DNA of 64,000 bases, taken from positions 198,289,918-198,353,917 of the forward strand of contig NC_134400.1 in assembly GCF_050003625.1 (NCBI RefSeq), given 5' to 3'. The position numbers and the translations under genes are program-made. The DNA is from Haematobia irritans. Taxonomy: Eukaryota > Arthropoda > Insecta > Diptera > Muscidae. Below the pieces are notes generated by a model. That model saw only the letters and a program-made list of their open reading frames with translations, had not been told where the DNA came from and ran no database searches. Below are positions 34,374 to 45,537 of the stretch, one piece after another (within the stretch, counting starts at the first letter, position 1; each line of letters opens with the position of its first letter).

Positions 34374-35313
34374 AAGGGTGATTCTTTTGAGGTTAGGATT
34401 TTCATGCATTAGTATTTGACAGATCACGTGGGATTTCAGACATGGTGTCAAAGAGAAAGATGCTCAGTATGCTTTGACATTTCATCATGAATAGACTTAC
34501 TATCGAGCCACAACGTCGAATTTTCAGTGAATGGGCCCTAGAAAAGTTGGCAGAAAATCCGCTTTTTTATCGACAAATTTTGTTCAGCGATGAGGCTCAT
34601 TTCTGGTTGAATGGCTACGTATGTAAATAAGCAAAATTGCCGCATTTGGAGTGAAGAGCAACCAGAAGCCGTTCAAGAACTGCCCATGCATCCCGAAAAA
34701 TGCACTGTTTGGTGTGGTTTGTACGCTGGTGGAATCATTGGACCGTATTTTTTCAAAGATGCTGTTGGACGCAACGTTACGGTGAATGGCGATCGCTATC
34801 GTTCGATGCTAACAAACTTTTTGTTGCCAAAAATGGAAGAACTGAACTTGGTTGACATGTGGTTTCAACAAGATGGCGCTACATGCCACACAGCTCGCGA
34901 TTCTATGGCCATTTTGAGGGAAAACTTCGGAGAACAATTCATCTCAAGAAATGGACCGGTAAGTTGGCCACCAAGATCATGCGATTTGACGCCTTTAGAC
35001 TATTTTTTGTGGGGCTACGTCAAGTCTAAAGTCTACAGAAATAAGCCAGCAACTATTCCAGCTTTGGAAGACAACATTTCCGAAGAAATTCGGGCTATTC
35101 CGGCCGAAATGCTCGAAAAAGTTGCCCAAAATTGGACTTTCCGAATGGACCACCTAAGACGCAGCCGCGGTCAACATTTAAATGAAATTATCTTCAAAAA
35201 GTAAATGTCATGGACCAATCTAACGTTTCAAATAAAGAACCGATGAGATTTTGCAAATTTTAGGCGTTTTTTTTAAAAAAAAAAAGTTATCAAGCTCTTA
35301 ACAAATCACCCTT
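34374..35313 (+). mobile_element. Tc1/mariner-like element 1, internally deleted
   Basis: Flanked by TA (34372-34373 and 35314-35315), with terminal inverted repeats starting AAGGGTGATT on both ends. The interior encodes part of a mariner-type transposase. The 5' part keeps the untranslated leader and the phrase ATGAATAGACTTACT, then jumps straight to the coding part just before the first catalytic Asp, so the DNA-binding half is deleted. It inserted in a unit of DINE-like element E7. Confidence 0.88.
34490..35204 (+). pseudogene. Mariner-type transposase, N-terminal deletion and frameshift
   Basis: This is the remnant of a DDE/D transposase that would cut and join the element's ends. The first catalytic Asp is in FSDEAHFWLNGYV (codon near 34589). 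Just after it a 4-base insertion near 34620 shifts the frame. The remaining 197 codons (34611-35204) keep VNKQNCRIW, a WFQQDGATCH block with the second Asp (residue 88) and PPRSCDLTPLDYFLWG with the third Asp (residue 125), with 36 residues between the last two. The helix-turn-helix region is absent. Non-functional; catalytic-core residues themselves are intact. Confidence 0.9.
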
Positions 35314-35596
35314 TATATGTATCGCCCGATTTCGACAAATGGGTTCAGATTTCGTTCATTTACAAATCGATCGGCGTCAAAATTGCCACAAAGTAATCCG
35401 ATGGTCCACCCTTTAACTGTGCCAAATTTCATCGAAATCGGGTCAGATTTAGATATAGTTCCCATATATAGGTATCGTGCAATTTTCCCAAATTTTGCCA
35501 TAGGTCCCTTATTTATAAACCGATCTGACTCAAAGTTAGCCACATTTAATTTTCTATAGTACTCACTATATGTGCACAAAAGCATCAAAATCATTA

Positions 35597-35765
35597 TCGT
35601 CATCCGGAGGACTCTCCGTATAATATCCCTAATTGTGGTTGGGTCTTTACCCCTGACTGCAAGAGCCACATCATCATTTTCTAGGGAAACCAGAACCAAC
35701 GACGAGGCGATAGAACACCTCCCTAGCGCGTGCCGCGGTTCACATATTTTTGAACATTTGCTCTA
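35597..35765 (-). pseudogene. Reverse-transcriptase fragment of the 58-63 kb LINE family
   Basis: Minus-strand translation gives SLEN-DDVALAVRGKDPTTIRDIIRRVLRM, matching the palm region of the LINE at about 59710-59900. Two internal deletions remove the segment with the YA of YADD and the part before SLEK. The match continues on the DNA level to the TGTTCACATA phrase. Neither LINE end is present, so it is an old, truncated and deleted copy. Confidence 0.8.
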
Positions 35766-37110
35766 GAGATCAAAACACTCATTTATGTTTCTAGTGCTAC
35801 AACCAAACTCATCTATATTCCCACTGGGAGCTTAACTCCTCTGTACACCACTAGAAGTTAAACCATTCTTTACTCCTCTCAATACCCTACAGGTATAGAG
35901 CCCATATCACCTCTATATCACCCACGGTAGCTCAACTCTTCTATATATCTCATACCCATACGCAGGCACAGTGGCCGGTAGGGCGGTGAATTTCCAGAAG
36001 TTTCTCTCGTTTTCGCATTTCGGAGTATACTTCATTTTATGCAAATACTGAATGTATAAGGCAAAAGTTCGGGCCATTTTTCCCCAAACTTCATTATAAA
36101 TTCGTTAGTTATTCTTTGAAATATGAACAATTTTTGATTCCCTACTTCCTAGATCGCTTCAAATATGATGAATATGGTTTCGAAAGTAACCGTTTCCTGA
36201 AGTTGGACTTTGCCTATCGCCTACTTCAAACATTAGCGGAAAGATATTTACAACTTTATTAGTCATTCGAGAACCTTACAATAGAACAACTTCAAAAAAC
36301 CGCAAAATATACCACGGCTGGCAGTATTAAAAGCAAATCTTTTTATGTGCCAAATAAAATATGTGAACACCAAGGGCACCATTGCAGACCACAAATTGTT
36401 GACTTGCTATTGAAATGGATACCGGGGAGTGAGGACCAATGAAAATGATTGCCGACCACATAAAAACACATTTAAGCCTATAATCTTTCATAACAATGCC
36501 AAGATCAAAAATAGAAATAATAGCAAGCCAACAAATGCCATAGACAGAACAATAGTGGTCAAATAGTTGGAAGTTTTATGGTTACGGTTAAGAAATAACA
36601 AACCACATGTGCCACATGCTTACAGAGCGCTGTCGCTGAATGTGGATATTGAACGAAGTTAAATGAGATCTTCATATTTCACCTACCATTACTAGGATTT
36701 AGGTCTGGCAGTAGATAATTTTAACGATGAACGTATTGTGACGACTTGTTTTCATCTATCCTGGGACAGGTGAAGACATTCGGTGCTATGTTAGGCTTAT
36801 GCGCCGGATGAACCATCAAATCAATGTTTTGAGTGTACCACGAAGCATTTACTTGAACCCATGAGTGAGAGCTGGTATTGTCCTGAAATGATCATGAAGA
36901 GTGATCCGCCAGTTGATTTTCCTCATTTCTTGGAAGACCATTGGCAAACAAATGCTTGTGTTCCACTTTTATATCAACCGCGGTGAGTATAACTTCTCTT
37001 GATGCCCTACTGGGAGCTTAACTCCTCTATACCTCCAACGAGAGTTTAACTCCTCTATGACTCCACTGGGAGAGCTAAGCTCCCTATCGGGTCTCCCTTG
37101 TCAAAATTTT
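35766..37110. repeat. ~30-36-bp minisatellite (GGGAGCTTAACTCCTCT) flanking ~1 kb of unique DNA
   Basis: Units such as CCACTGGGAGCTTAACTCC occur at about 35815-35960 and again at about 36985-37095. Between them about 1 kb has no recognisable gene or repeat. Either the array was split by an insertion or two arrays arose separately; no duplication of a target site was obvious. Confidence 0.55.
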
Positions 37111-39940
37111 TTAATTGAAATCAAATTCTGACAAAATTTTCTATAGAAATAAAATTTTCCCAAAATTTTCTATAAATAAAATTTAGACAAACTATTCTAC
37201 AGAAATAAAAATTTGACAAAATTGTCTATAAAAGTAATATTCCTAAACAAATACAATTTTGACAAGATTTTCTATAGAAATAAAATTTTGAAAAAATTTT
37301 CTACAGAAATAAAATTTTGACCAAAATTTCTATAGAAAAATTTTGACAAAAATTTCTATAGAAATAAAATTTTGACACAATTTTCTATAGACATAAAATT
37401 TTGACAATATTTTCTATAGAAATAAAATATTTACAGAAATACAATTTCGACAAAATATTTTATAGAAATAAATTTTTACAAAATTCTCTACGGAAATAAA
37501 TTTTGACATAATTTTCTATGAAATAACATTTTGAAAAAATTTTCTATATAAATAAAATTTTGACAACATTTTCTACAGAAATAAAATGTTGACATAATTT
37601 TCTGTACAAATAAAATTGTGGCTAAAATATTTATAGAAATAAAATTTTGACAAAATATTTTATAGAAATAACTTTTTACAAAATTCTCTATGGACATAAA
37701 TTTTGACATAATTTACTATGAAATAATATTTTGACAAAATTTTCTATAGAAATAAAATTTTGCCAAAATTTCCTATAACCAAAATTTTGACAAAATTTTC
37801 TACAGAAATAAAAATTTGACCAAAATTTCTACTGAAAAAAATTTGCACAAAAATTTCTATAGAAATAAAATTTTGGCAAAATTTTTATAGAAATAAAATT
37901 GTGGCTAAAATATTAACAGAAATACAATTTTCACAAAATATTTGATAGAAATAAATTTTTACAAAATTCTCTACGGAAAAAAAATTTGAAATAATTTTCT
38001 ATGAAATAACATTTTGACACAATTTTCTATAGAAATAAAATTTTGTCAAAATTTTCTACAGATATAAAAATTTCACCAAAATTTCTCCAGAAAAAAAAAT
38101 TGAACAAACATTTCTATAAAAATAAAATTTTGACAAAATTTTCTATAGAAATAAAATTTTGACAAAATTTTCTATAGAAATAAAATTGTGGCTAAAATAT
38201 TTACAGAAATACAAGTTTGACAACATATTTTATAGAAATAAATTTTTACAAAATTCTCTACGGAAATCAATTTTGAAATAATTTTCTATGAAATAACATT
38301 TTGACAAAATTTTCTAGAGAAATAAAATTTTGCCACACTTTTCTATAAAAATAAAATTTTGACAAAATTTTCTATAAAAATAAAATATTGACAAAATTTT
38401 CTATAAAAATAAAATATTGACAAAATTTTCTATGAAATAACATTTTGACAAAATTTTTTATGGAAAAAATTTTTGACAAATTTTTCAATAAATATAAAAT
38501 TTTGACAAAGTTTTCTATTAAAATAAAATTTTGACAAAATTTTCTATAAAAATAAAATTTTGACAAAATTTTCTATAGAAATAAAATTTTGACATCATTT
38601 TCTGTAGAAATAAAATTGTGGTTAAATTATTTATAGGAATACAATTTTGACAAAATATTTTATAGAAATAAATTTTTACAAAATTCTCTACGGAAATAAA
38701 TTTTACCATAATATTCTATGAAATAATATTTTGACAAAATTTTCTACAGAAAAAAATTTGCACAAAAATTTCTATAGAAATAAAATTTTGACAAAATTTT
38801 CTATTAAAATAAAATTTTGACAAAAATTTTCTATAAAAAAAAATTTTGACAAAATTTTCTATAGAAATAAAATTTTGACATAATTTTCTGCACAAATAAA
38901 ATTGTTGCTAAAATATTTATAGAAATACAATTTTGAAAAAATATTTTATAGAAATAACTTTTTACAAAATTCTCTATGGACATAAATTTTTACATAATTT
39001 TCTAAGAAATAATATTTTGACAAAATTTTATATAGAAATAAAATTTTGCCAAAATTTCCTATAAATAAAATTTTGACAAAATTTTCTACAGAAATAAAAA
39101 TTTTACCAAAATTCCTACAGAAAAAAATTGGAACAAAAATTTCTATAGAAATAAAATTTTGACAAAAATTTTTATAGAAATAAAATTTTGACACCATTTT
39201 CTGTAGAAATAAAATTGTGGCTAAAATATTTATAGAAATACAATTTTGACAAAATTTTCTACAGAAATAAAAATTTGACCAAAATTTCTACAGAAACAAA
39301 TTTGGACAAAAATTTTTATAGAAATAAAGTTTTGACATCATTTTCTGTAGAAATAACATTTTGACAAAATTTTCTGTAGAAATAAATATTTCACAAAATT
39401 TTCTATAGAACTAAATTTTTGACATAATTTTCTGTATAAATAAAATTGTTGCTAAAATATTTATAGAAATAAATTTTTTTATAGAAATAAAAGTTTCTAT
39501 GAAATAGCATGTTGACAAAATTTTCTACAGAAATAAAAATTTGGCAAAATTTTCTATAGAAGTAAAATTTTCACAAAATTTCCTACAGAAATAAAAATTT
39601 GGCAAAATTTTCTATAGAAGTAAAATTTTGACAAAATTTTCTATAGAAATAAAATTTTGACAAATTTTTCTATAGAAATAAAATTTTGCCAAAATTTTCT
39701 ATAGAAATAAAATTTTGACAAATTTTTCTATAGAAATAAAATTTTGACCTAAATTTCTATAGAAAAAAAAAATTGACAAAAAATTCTATAGAAATAAAAT
39801 TTTGACCAAATTTTCTATAGAAATAAAATTTTGATAAAGTTTTCTATAAAACTAAAATTTTGACAAACTTTTCTATAAAAATAAAATTTTGACAAAATTT
39901 TCTATAAAAATAAAATATTCACAAAATTTTCTATGAAATA
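37111..39940 (+). repeat. 2.8-kb array of the 29-bp unit, left of mariner 2
   Basis: Diverged plus-orientation units. A composite block (GTGGCTAAAATATTTA ... AAAATTCTCTACGG ... CTATGAAATAACATTTTG) recurs near 37471, 37965, 38260 and 38682 at uneven spacings of roughly 300-500 bp, indicating higher-order amplification. It continues at 42424 after the mariner insertion. Confidence 0.85.
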
Positions 39941-40002
39941 AAGGGTGGTTAAATTGTAAGGGCCGATGTTGCTCCAATTTTTTTCCGAATTTTATTTGAC
40001 AT

Positions 40003-41579
40003 TTTTATACCCACCACCATCGAATGGTGACGGGGGTATAATAAGTTTGTCATTCCGTTTGTAACACATCGAAATATCGATTTCCGACTATATAAAGTAT
40101 ATATATTCTTGATCAGGGAGAAATTCTAAGACGATATAACGATGTCCGTCTGTCCGTCTGTCTGTCTGTCTGTCTGTTGTAATCACGCTACAGTCTTCAA
40201 TAATGAAGCAATCGTGCTGAAATTTTGCACAAACTCGTCTTTTGTCTGCAGGCAGGTCAAGTTCGAAGATGGGCTATATCGGTCCAGGTTTTGATATAGT
40301 CCCCATATAAACCGACCTCCCGATTTGGGGTCTTGGGCTTATAGAAATCGTAGTTTTTATCCAATTTGCCTAAAATTTGAAATCTAGAGGTATTTTATGA
40401 CCATAAAGAGGTGTGCCAAAAATGGTGAGTATCGGTCCATGTTTTGGTATAGTCCCCATATAGACCGATCTCCCGATTTTACTTCTTGGGCTTATAGAAA
40501 CCGCAGTTTTTATTCAATTTACCCGAAATTTGAAATCTTGAGATATTTTATGACCATAAAGAGGTGTGCCAAAAATGGTGAGTATCGGTCTATGTTTTGG
40601 TATAGTCCCCATATAGACCGATCTCCCGATTTTACTTCTTGGGCTTATAGAAGTTTTTATTCAATTTACCTGAAATTGGAAATCTAGAGGTATTGTAGGA
40701 CCACAAATACGTGTGCCAAAAATTGTGAGTATCCGTCCATATTTTGGTATAGCCCCCATATAGAGCGATCTCCCGATTTGGGGTCTTGGGCTTATATAAT
40801 CCGTAGTTTTTACCCAATTTGTCTGAAATTGGAAATCTAGAGGTATTATAGAACCATAAAGAGGTGTGCCGAAAATGGTGAGTATCGGTCCATATTTTGG
40901 TGTAGCCCCCATATAGACCGATTTCCCGATTTTACTTCTTGGGCTTCTAGAATCCGAAGTTTTTATCCTATTTGCCTGAAATTGGAAATCTAGAGGTATT
41001 TTCGGGTCATAAAGAGGTGTGCCGAAAACGGTGAGTATCGGTCCATATTTTAGTATAGCCCCCATAAGAACGATCTCCCGATTTAACTCCTTGGGTTTCT
41101 AGAAACCGTAGTTTTTATCTGATTTGCCTGAAATTGTAAATATTCTGGTATTTTAGGCTCACAAAAACGTGTATCGGATTAAGTTTTTATCGGCCCATTT
41201 GGTAATGCCTCCATATAGACCGACTTCACTTCTTGAGGGTGTAGAAGGCGCACTGATCATGAAAATTGCTTGAAACTCAATGTAAAATTTCCAGATTTTA
41301 CTTCTACAGATTTAAGATTTCAAATCAAGACATTATTTTATAATTTTCTTGCACACTCACAAGAGATGTTGATGATTCCTCTAAAACTCAAACAAAAATG
41401 GTTCTTATAAATCCAGAATCTTATATAGTCCTCATAGGTGAAATCTTTAAATTTATCTTCGGGAAGTGTCCTCAAGCCCTCAAGCCCTCCTGAAATTTCA
41501 AAAGAACCCCTAATATTTGGTTCATGGTGGTGGGTATGTAAGATTCGGCCCGGCCGAACTTACTGCTGTATATACTTGT
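40003..41579 (-). mobile_element. DINE-1-like element E8 (second subfamily), complete, inside mariner 2
   Basis: The 3' hairpin is at the left (TATACCCACCACCATCGAATGG), with a GTCCGTCTGTCC tract at about 40144-40175. Diverged 153-bp units cover about 40270-41180, and the 5' end (TTCGGCCCGGCCGAACTTAC ... ACTTGT) ends at 41579. It has no 29-bp array. The unit phrase GACCGATCTCCCG starts at 40463 and 40616 (153 bp); the next steps are 147 bp, then 153 bp. Sequence differs from the main subfamily (TTGGGCTTATAGAA, AAAGAGGTGTGCC) but period and order agree. Confidence 0.8.
40270..41180 (-). repeat. 153-bp tandem array, subfamily 2
   Basis: On the element's sense strand a 134-codon frame (40661-41065) stays open through its units, reading like YMGAIPKYGPILTIFGTPL. 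This parallels the MGAIYNYGPMWTNF frame of the main subfamily. The one length change seen is -6 bp, which keeps frame. Confidence 0.75.
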
Positions 41580-41607
41580 TCTATTTCAGACTTACTCAAT
41601 TTGAACC

Positions 41608-42325
41608 ATGGAGATAAACATAATCCAACAACGTGTTAAAGTTATCCAGTCTTATTATGAAAATGGACGTTCAAATCAAATGCATATCGTGCACCTTCAT
41701 CTGCAGTGATGAGGCACATTTTCACCTCAGTGGATTCGTCAATAAACAGAATTGCCGCATTTGGGCGAATGAGAATCCAAGAGTGATTGTCGAAAAACCA
41801 ATGCACCCACAAAGTGTGACTGTTTGGTGCGGTTTATGGGCTGGCGGGGCCGGGCCGTATTTTTTCCAAAAAGAAGGCGGTCAGCCAGTTACTGTGAATG
41901 GTGTTCGCTATCGTGAGATGATAACGAACTTTTTATGGCCCGAATTGAAAGATATGGATGTGGACGATATGTGGTTTCAGCAGGACGTTGCCACTTACCA
42001 CACAGCTAACGAAACGATGGCTCTTTTGTGCAACAAATTCAATGGCCGTGTTATCTCACGTAATGGCGATTTCAATTGGCCGCCAAGATCATGTGATTTG
42101 ACACCGTTGGAGTTTTTTCTTTGGGGTTATTTGAAAGAAAAGATGTACATCGATAAGCCAGCAACAATTCAAGAGCTAAAGGATGAGATAATTCGGCACA
42201 TTATCGGTATAGAACCTCCATTATGCCTTAGCGTCATCCAAAAATTTGGACGATCGGTTGAAGGTGTGTCACCGAGGTCGCGGCGCCCATTTGGCCGATA
42301 TTTTGTGCCATACGTAATTGAGTAA
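41608..42325 (+). pseudogene. Mariner-type transposase 2, deleted between helix-turn-helix and catalytic core
   Basis: An N-terminal piece starts at 41608 (MEINIIQQRVKVIQSYYENG, typical start of the DNA-binding region) and runs to a stop at 41709. In another frame, 41633-42325 joins directly to CSDEAHFHLSGF with the first Asp (residue 26 of that frame). WFQQDVATYH with the second Asp (118) and PPRSCDLTPLEFFLWG with the third Asp (155) follow, again with 36 residues between. A frameshift near 42205-42240 hides the usual end; the other frame reads RLKVCHRGRGAHLADIL and stops at about 42317. Non-functional. Confidence 0.88.
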
Positions 42326-42423
42326 TACCAATATATCCTAATAAAATAAAATTACAATAATTTCCTAAATAGTTTGTGTTTTATTCAAAATCAACATCGG
42401 CCCTTGAATCTTTAACCACCCTT

Positions 42424-42745
42424 TAACATTTTGACAAAATTTTTTATGGAAACAAATTTTTGACAAATTTTTCTATAAAAATAAAATTTTGACAAAATTT
42501 TCTATCAAAATAAAATTTTGACAACTTTTCTATAAAAATAAAATTTTGACAAAATATCTACGAAATAACATTTTGACAAAATTGTCTATAGAAATAAAAT
42601 GTTGACAAAATTTTCTACACACAAAAAAAAAATCCGTAGTTAAACTAACGCCAAATTTAACTTTTTTTTTTGGAAAAAATTATTGTATAGAAAATTTGAC
42701 AAAATTTTCTTTAGAAATAAAATTTTGACAAAGTTTTCATTGTTT
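42424..42745 (+). repeat. 29-bp array, right of mariner 2
   Basis: Continues the array of 37111-39940. It contains a 68-bp insert at 42618-42685. Confidence 0.8.
42618..42685. mobile_element. Short MITE-like insert (CACACAAAAA...TTATTG) in the 29-bp array
   Basis: TA is repeated at 42616-42617 and 42686-42687, and removing the insert restores TTTTCTATAGAAAA of the array. The left end matches the CACACAAAA ends of elements at 44808 and 45823. The right end lacks the expected GTG, so it is a short or internally deleted member. Confidence 0.5.
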
Positions 42746-44105
42746 AATGCCTTCGATAGGTAAGCGCCACGAGGACCGTCCTGTGACACTGTATGTATTT
42801 ACATTTGCTGTCCAATAGATGGCGTTCCCATGTTTTCGTTAAATTCAATTTTCAGATGGATTATAAATTAATTTTGCATTAAGTAAAATGCATTTCTAAT
42901 TCGATAAAATCCTAAAAAATTAAACTACATGAGATTCCAATCATAAATTCAATCTCGTTTAAATAGTAATATGCATATAAAATATAATAAATTGGAACTC
43001 AATTCTGCAATTCATGTGGATTGAATATCTCTGGCTATAAAAATTAAGTCCAGCCGACTTTTACCGTCACAGTATTGTTATATGATCACATTAATATTTC
43101 GATACCTTTTCTATTAAATCGATCAATAACTTAATCAGAAGAAGATTTTTTTAATCTTCTACAATTTCATTATCCTTATGTCGTATTCATCGAGATCTAC
43201 CTGTATGCCTCATGCATTACCTTCACCATTCGTTCTCGATTTTCTCCAAACAACCACATAATAATAAGTAACACTTATGCTTATCAAAAAAGCACAGTTG
43301 CACAAAGATTTCCCAACACCGAATGAACTGCAAAGCAGGAGGGCCACCCTGCATCACAACAAGGCGATTGACCCTGCATCCAATCAGAGTAGAACTAAAT
43401 AAAGCATTAGGTATTGTTGCATCATAAAGATTATTACCAATAGATAGAAGGAATTTTTGATTCCTTTTGCACTCCAAATCGTTATGTAAAGAATTCTCCC
43501 TCCTCGTCACACAGTTTGGATTTGGTGAACAATGAAGATTCTAACCATAACCCTCATATATATGAGCAAGTGTGCCCACTTGTGCCATGTTGGCCATAGA
43601 AATCAAACCACGAGTTCTAAACTCCGATTCGATTGCAAAAATGAGACAAAAACAAAAACGAACATATTTTTTTTTAAATTGCCCAAAACTAGTAGTATGA
43701 ATATCACTACCACCTCAAACCATAACCACAATGGAATGACCACCATTACATTTCCCTGGCTGCGTTATGTTTCTTTGTAAGATTATTTGCTGTCCATTGT
43801 TTTCTTTTGACTCAAATTAGATACTGTTAATGTTGAAATTTCAGTTTTGTTTTTCATGATTGTGAGATAAATTCGTCTTGTATTCTGTATACCTGCAGTT
43901 TTTCCGAAATGAACCAATTGTAGTGAATTACACTGAACGAAAAACACAACTTGCTCTACAGGAATTGGTGCAATACTGTATGTGACCACGGTTGCTACCG
44001 TTGGTAGAATTCCACCAACAATGATAGATTTTTTACTGTTTGGTAGATTGGTAGAATTCATGATGTTTTAGTAGAATGTGCTAAATATTCCTCTCCAACT
44101 ACGAG
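42746..44105. other. Unique sequence, nothing recognised
   Basis: No gene is supported. A copy of the GGTAGATTTTTT / GGTAGATTGGTAGAATTC repeat lies at about 43995-44060. Open frames of 92-95 codons (minus 43223-43510 and 43783-44061) have no recognisable features. Confidence 0.45.
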
Positions 44106-44447
44106 ACACTTAATAAATTTTCTATAAAACTGAAATGTTGACAAAATTTTCGATTGAAATAAAATTTTTAACTAAATTTTCCACAAAAATAAAATTTTGG
44201 CTAAAATTTTTATAAAAAAAAAAATTGGTAAAATTTACTACAGAAATAATTTTTGGGCAAAAATTTTTATAGAAATAAAATTTTGGCTAAATTTTTTATA
44301 GAAAAAAAAAGTTTAACAAAATCGTCTAAGAAATAAAACTTTGACCACATTTTGACATTATTTTCTGTAAAAATAAAATTTAAAAAAAAATTCTATAGAA
44401 AATTTTGACAAAATAAATAAAAATATAAAAATAGAAACCAAATTTAA
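44106..44447 (+). repeat. Short degenerate 29-bp array
   Basis: About ten worn units leading into the partial DINE-like element E9. Confidence 0.7.
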
Positions 44448-45537
44448 TTGATCCAATTTCAGCCGGATCGGATGAAATTTGCTTCTCTCAGAGCAATCGC
44501 AAGCCAAATTTGGGGGTCCGTTTATATGGGGGCTATACGTAAAAATGGACCGATATGGACCAATTTTTGCATGGTTGTTAGAGATCACATGCTTACACCA
44601 TGTACAAAATTTCAGCCGGATCGGATGAAATTTGCTTCTCTTAGAGCAATCGCAAGCCAAATTTGGGGGTCCGTTTATATGGGGGCTATATGTAAAAGTG
44701 GACCGATATGGCCCATTTGCAATACCATTCGACCTACATCAATAACAGCTACTTGTGCCAAGTTTCAAGTCGATAGTTGTTTCGTTCGGAAGTTAGCGCG
44801 ATTTCAACACACAAAAAAAAAATTTTCTGATTCAATCACGAAATTAATTGATCCAATTAATTTTTTAATTGAAATGTCTTCAATCACGAAAATGATAGTA
44901 TCAATCACAGTTTTAATTGGGCATTTAAAAAATTAATTGATTTCATTACCAAATTTCAATTAATTTTTTAATTGATTCAATTAAAAATTTAATTGATGTT
45001 GATTGCAAAACTCAATTAATTTATTAATTAAAAAAGGTAACAGTTTTCAATTACATTCTGAATTGGCTTAGAATTTTTATTTGGATTAAAAATTTATTAT
45101 TTAAAAAAAAAAATTTAATTAAAAATGTAAAAAAATGTTCATCACTTTTTTAACTGACTTAATCTTCCGAATTTGATTAAAAGTTAATTGTATCAATTAA
45201 CTTTTTAATTAAAAATTTTAAAATTTTCAATCATTGACTTAATTAACTTAATGTTTCTATCTTGATTAAAAAGTTAATTGTACCAATTAATTTATTAATT
45301 GAAAAAAATTTCAACATCAATTAACTATTTAATTGGAAATATTTTGGTGATATTTTTTTCTGTGAACAGACGGACGGACGGACGGATGGACGGATGGACG
45401 AACATGCTCAGATCGACTCAGAATTTCACCACGACCCAGAATATATATACTTTATGGGGTCTTAGAGCAATATTTCGATGTGTTACAAATGGAATGACAA
45501 AGTTAGTATACCCCCATCCTATGGTGGAGGGTATAAA
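44448..45537 (+). mobile_element. DINE-1-like element E9, 3' part, split by a MITE-like element
   Basis: Nearly two 153-bp units (44448-44720), then the 3' region (CCAAGTTTCAAGTCGATAG ... TTAGCG). The element at 44808-45364 interrupts the GATTTCAACAGACGGACGG phrase. The GGAC/GGATGGAC tract (45366-45401) and 3' hairpin CCATCCTATGGTGGAGGG end at about 45537. The 5' end and most of the body are absent or merge with the array to the left. Confidence 0.7.
44808..45364 (-). mobile_element. MITE-like element, AATTGATT-rich, copy M4 (CACAC...CTGTG)
   Basis: This 557-bp element is homologous to 8305-8871 in the opposite orientation. AA is duplicated at 44806-44807 and 45365-45366. Removing it restores TTTCAACAGACGG of the DINE-like 3' end, which proves the boundaries. 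Non-coding. Confidence 0.85.

Larger units (their letters stand above)
34058..35575 (-). mobile_element. DINE-1-like element E7 (third subfamily), 5'-truncated, split by a mariner
   Basis: The 3' end is at the left (TTTTATACCTTGAACCACATAG), with the GTCCGTCCGTCC tract at about 34205-34217 and GATTTTGATGAAATTTGG. The body continues after the mariner at 35314. Removing the mariner plus its duplicated TA places the two GATATAG-TCCCATATA phrases (34357 and 35452) exactly 153 bp apart, the same period as in the other subfamilies although the sequence differs widely. The 5' end is missing; a LINE fragment follows. Confidence 0.65.
39941..42423 (+). mobile_element. Tc1/mariner-like element 2, split by DINE-like element E8
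   Basis: TA flanks it (39939-39940 and 42424-42425). The terminal inverted repeats are long: AAGGGTGGTTAAA ... GGGCCGATGTTG at the left and its complement at the right. Removing it rejoins the 29-bp array phrase CTATGAAATAACATTTTGAC. The element's own sequence is 39941-40002 and 41580-42423. This is a different mariner family from element 1 (different terminal repeats). Confidence 0.9.

Noticed and set aside
43223..43510. 95-codon minus-strand frame with several Cys
   Set aside because: No domain recognised and no supporting neighbouring exon or splice pattern.
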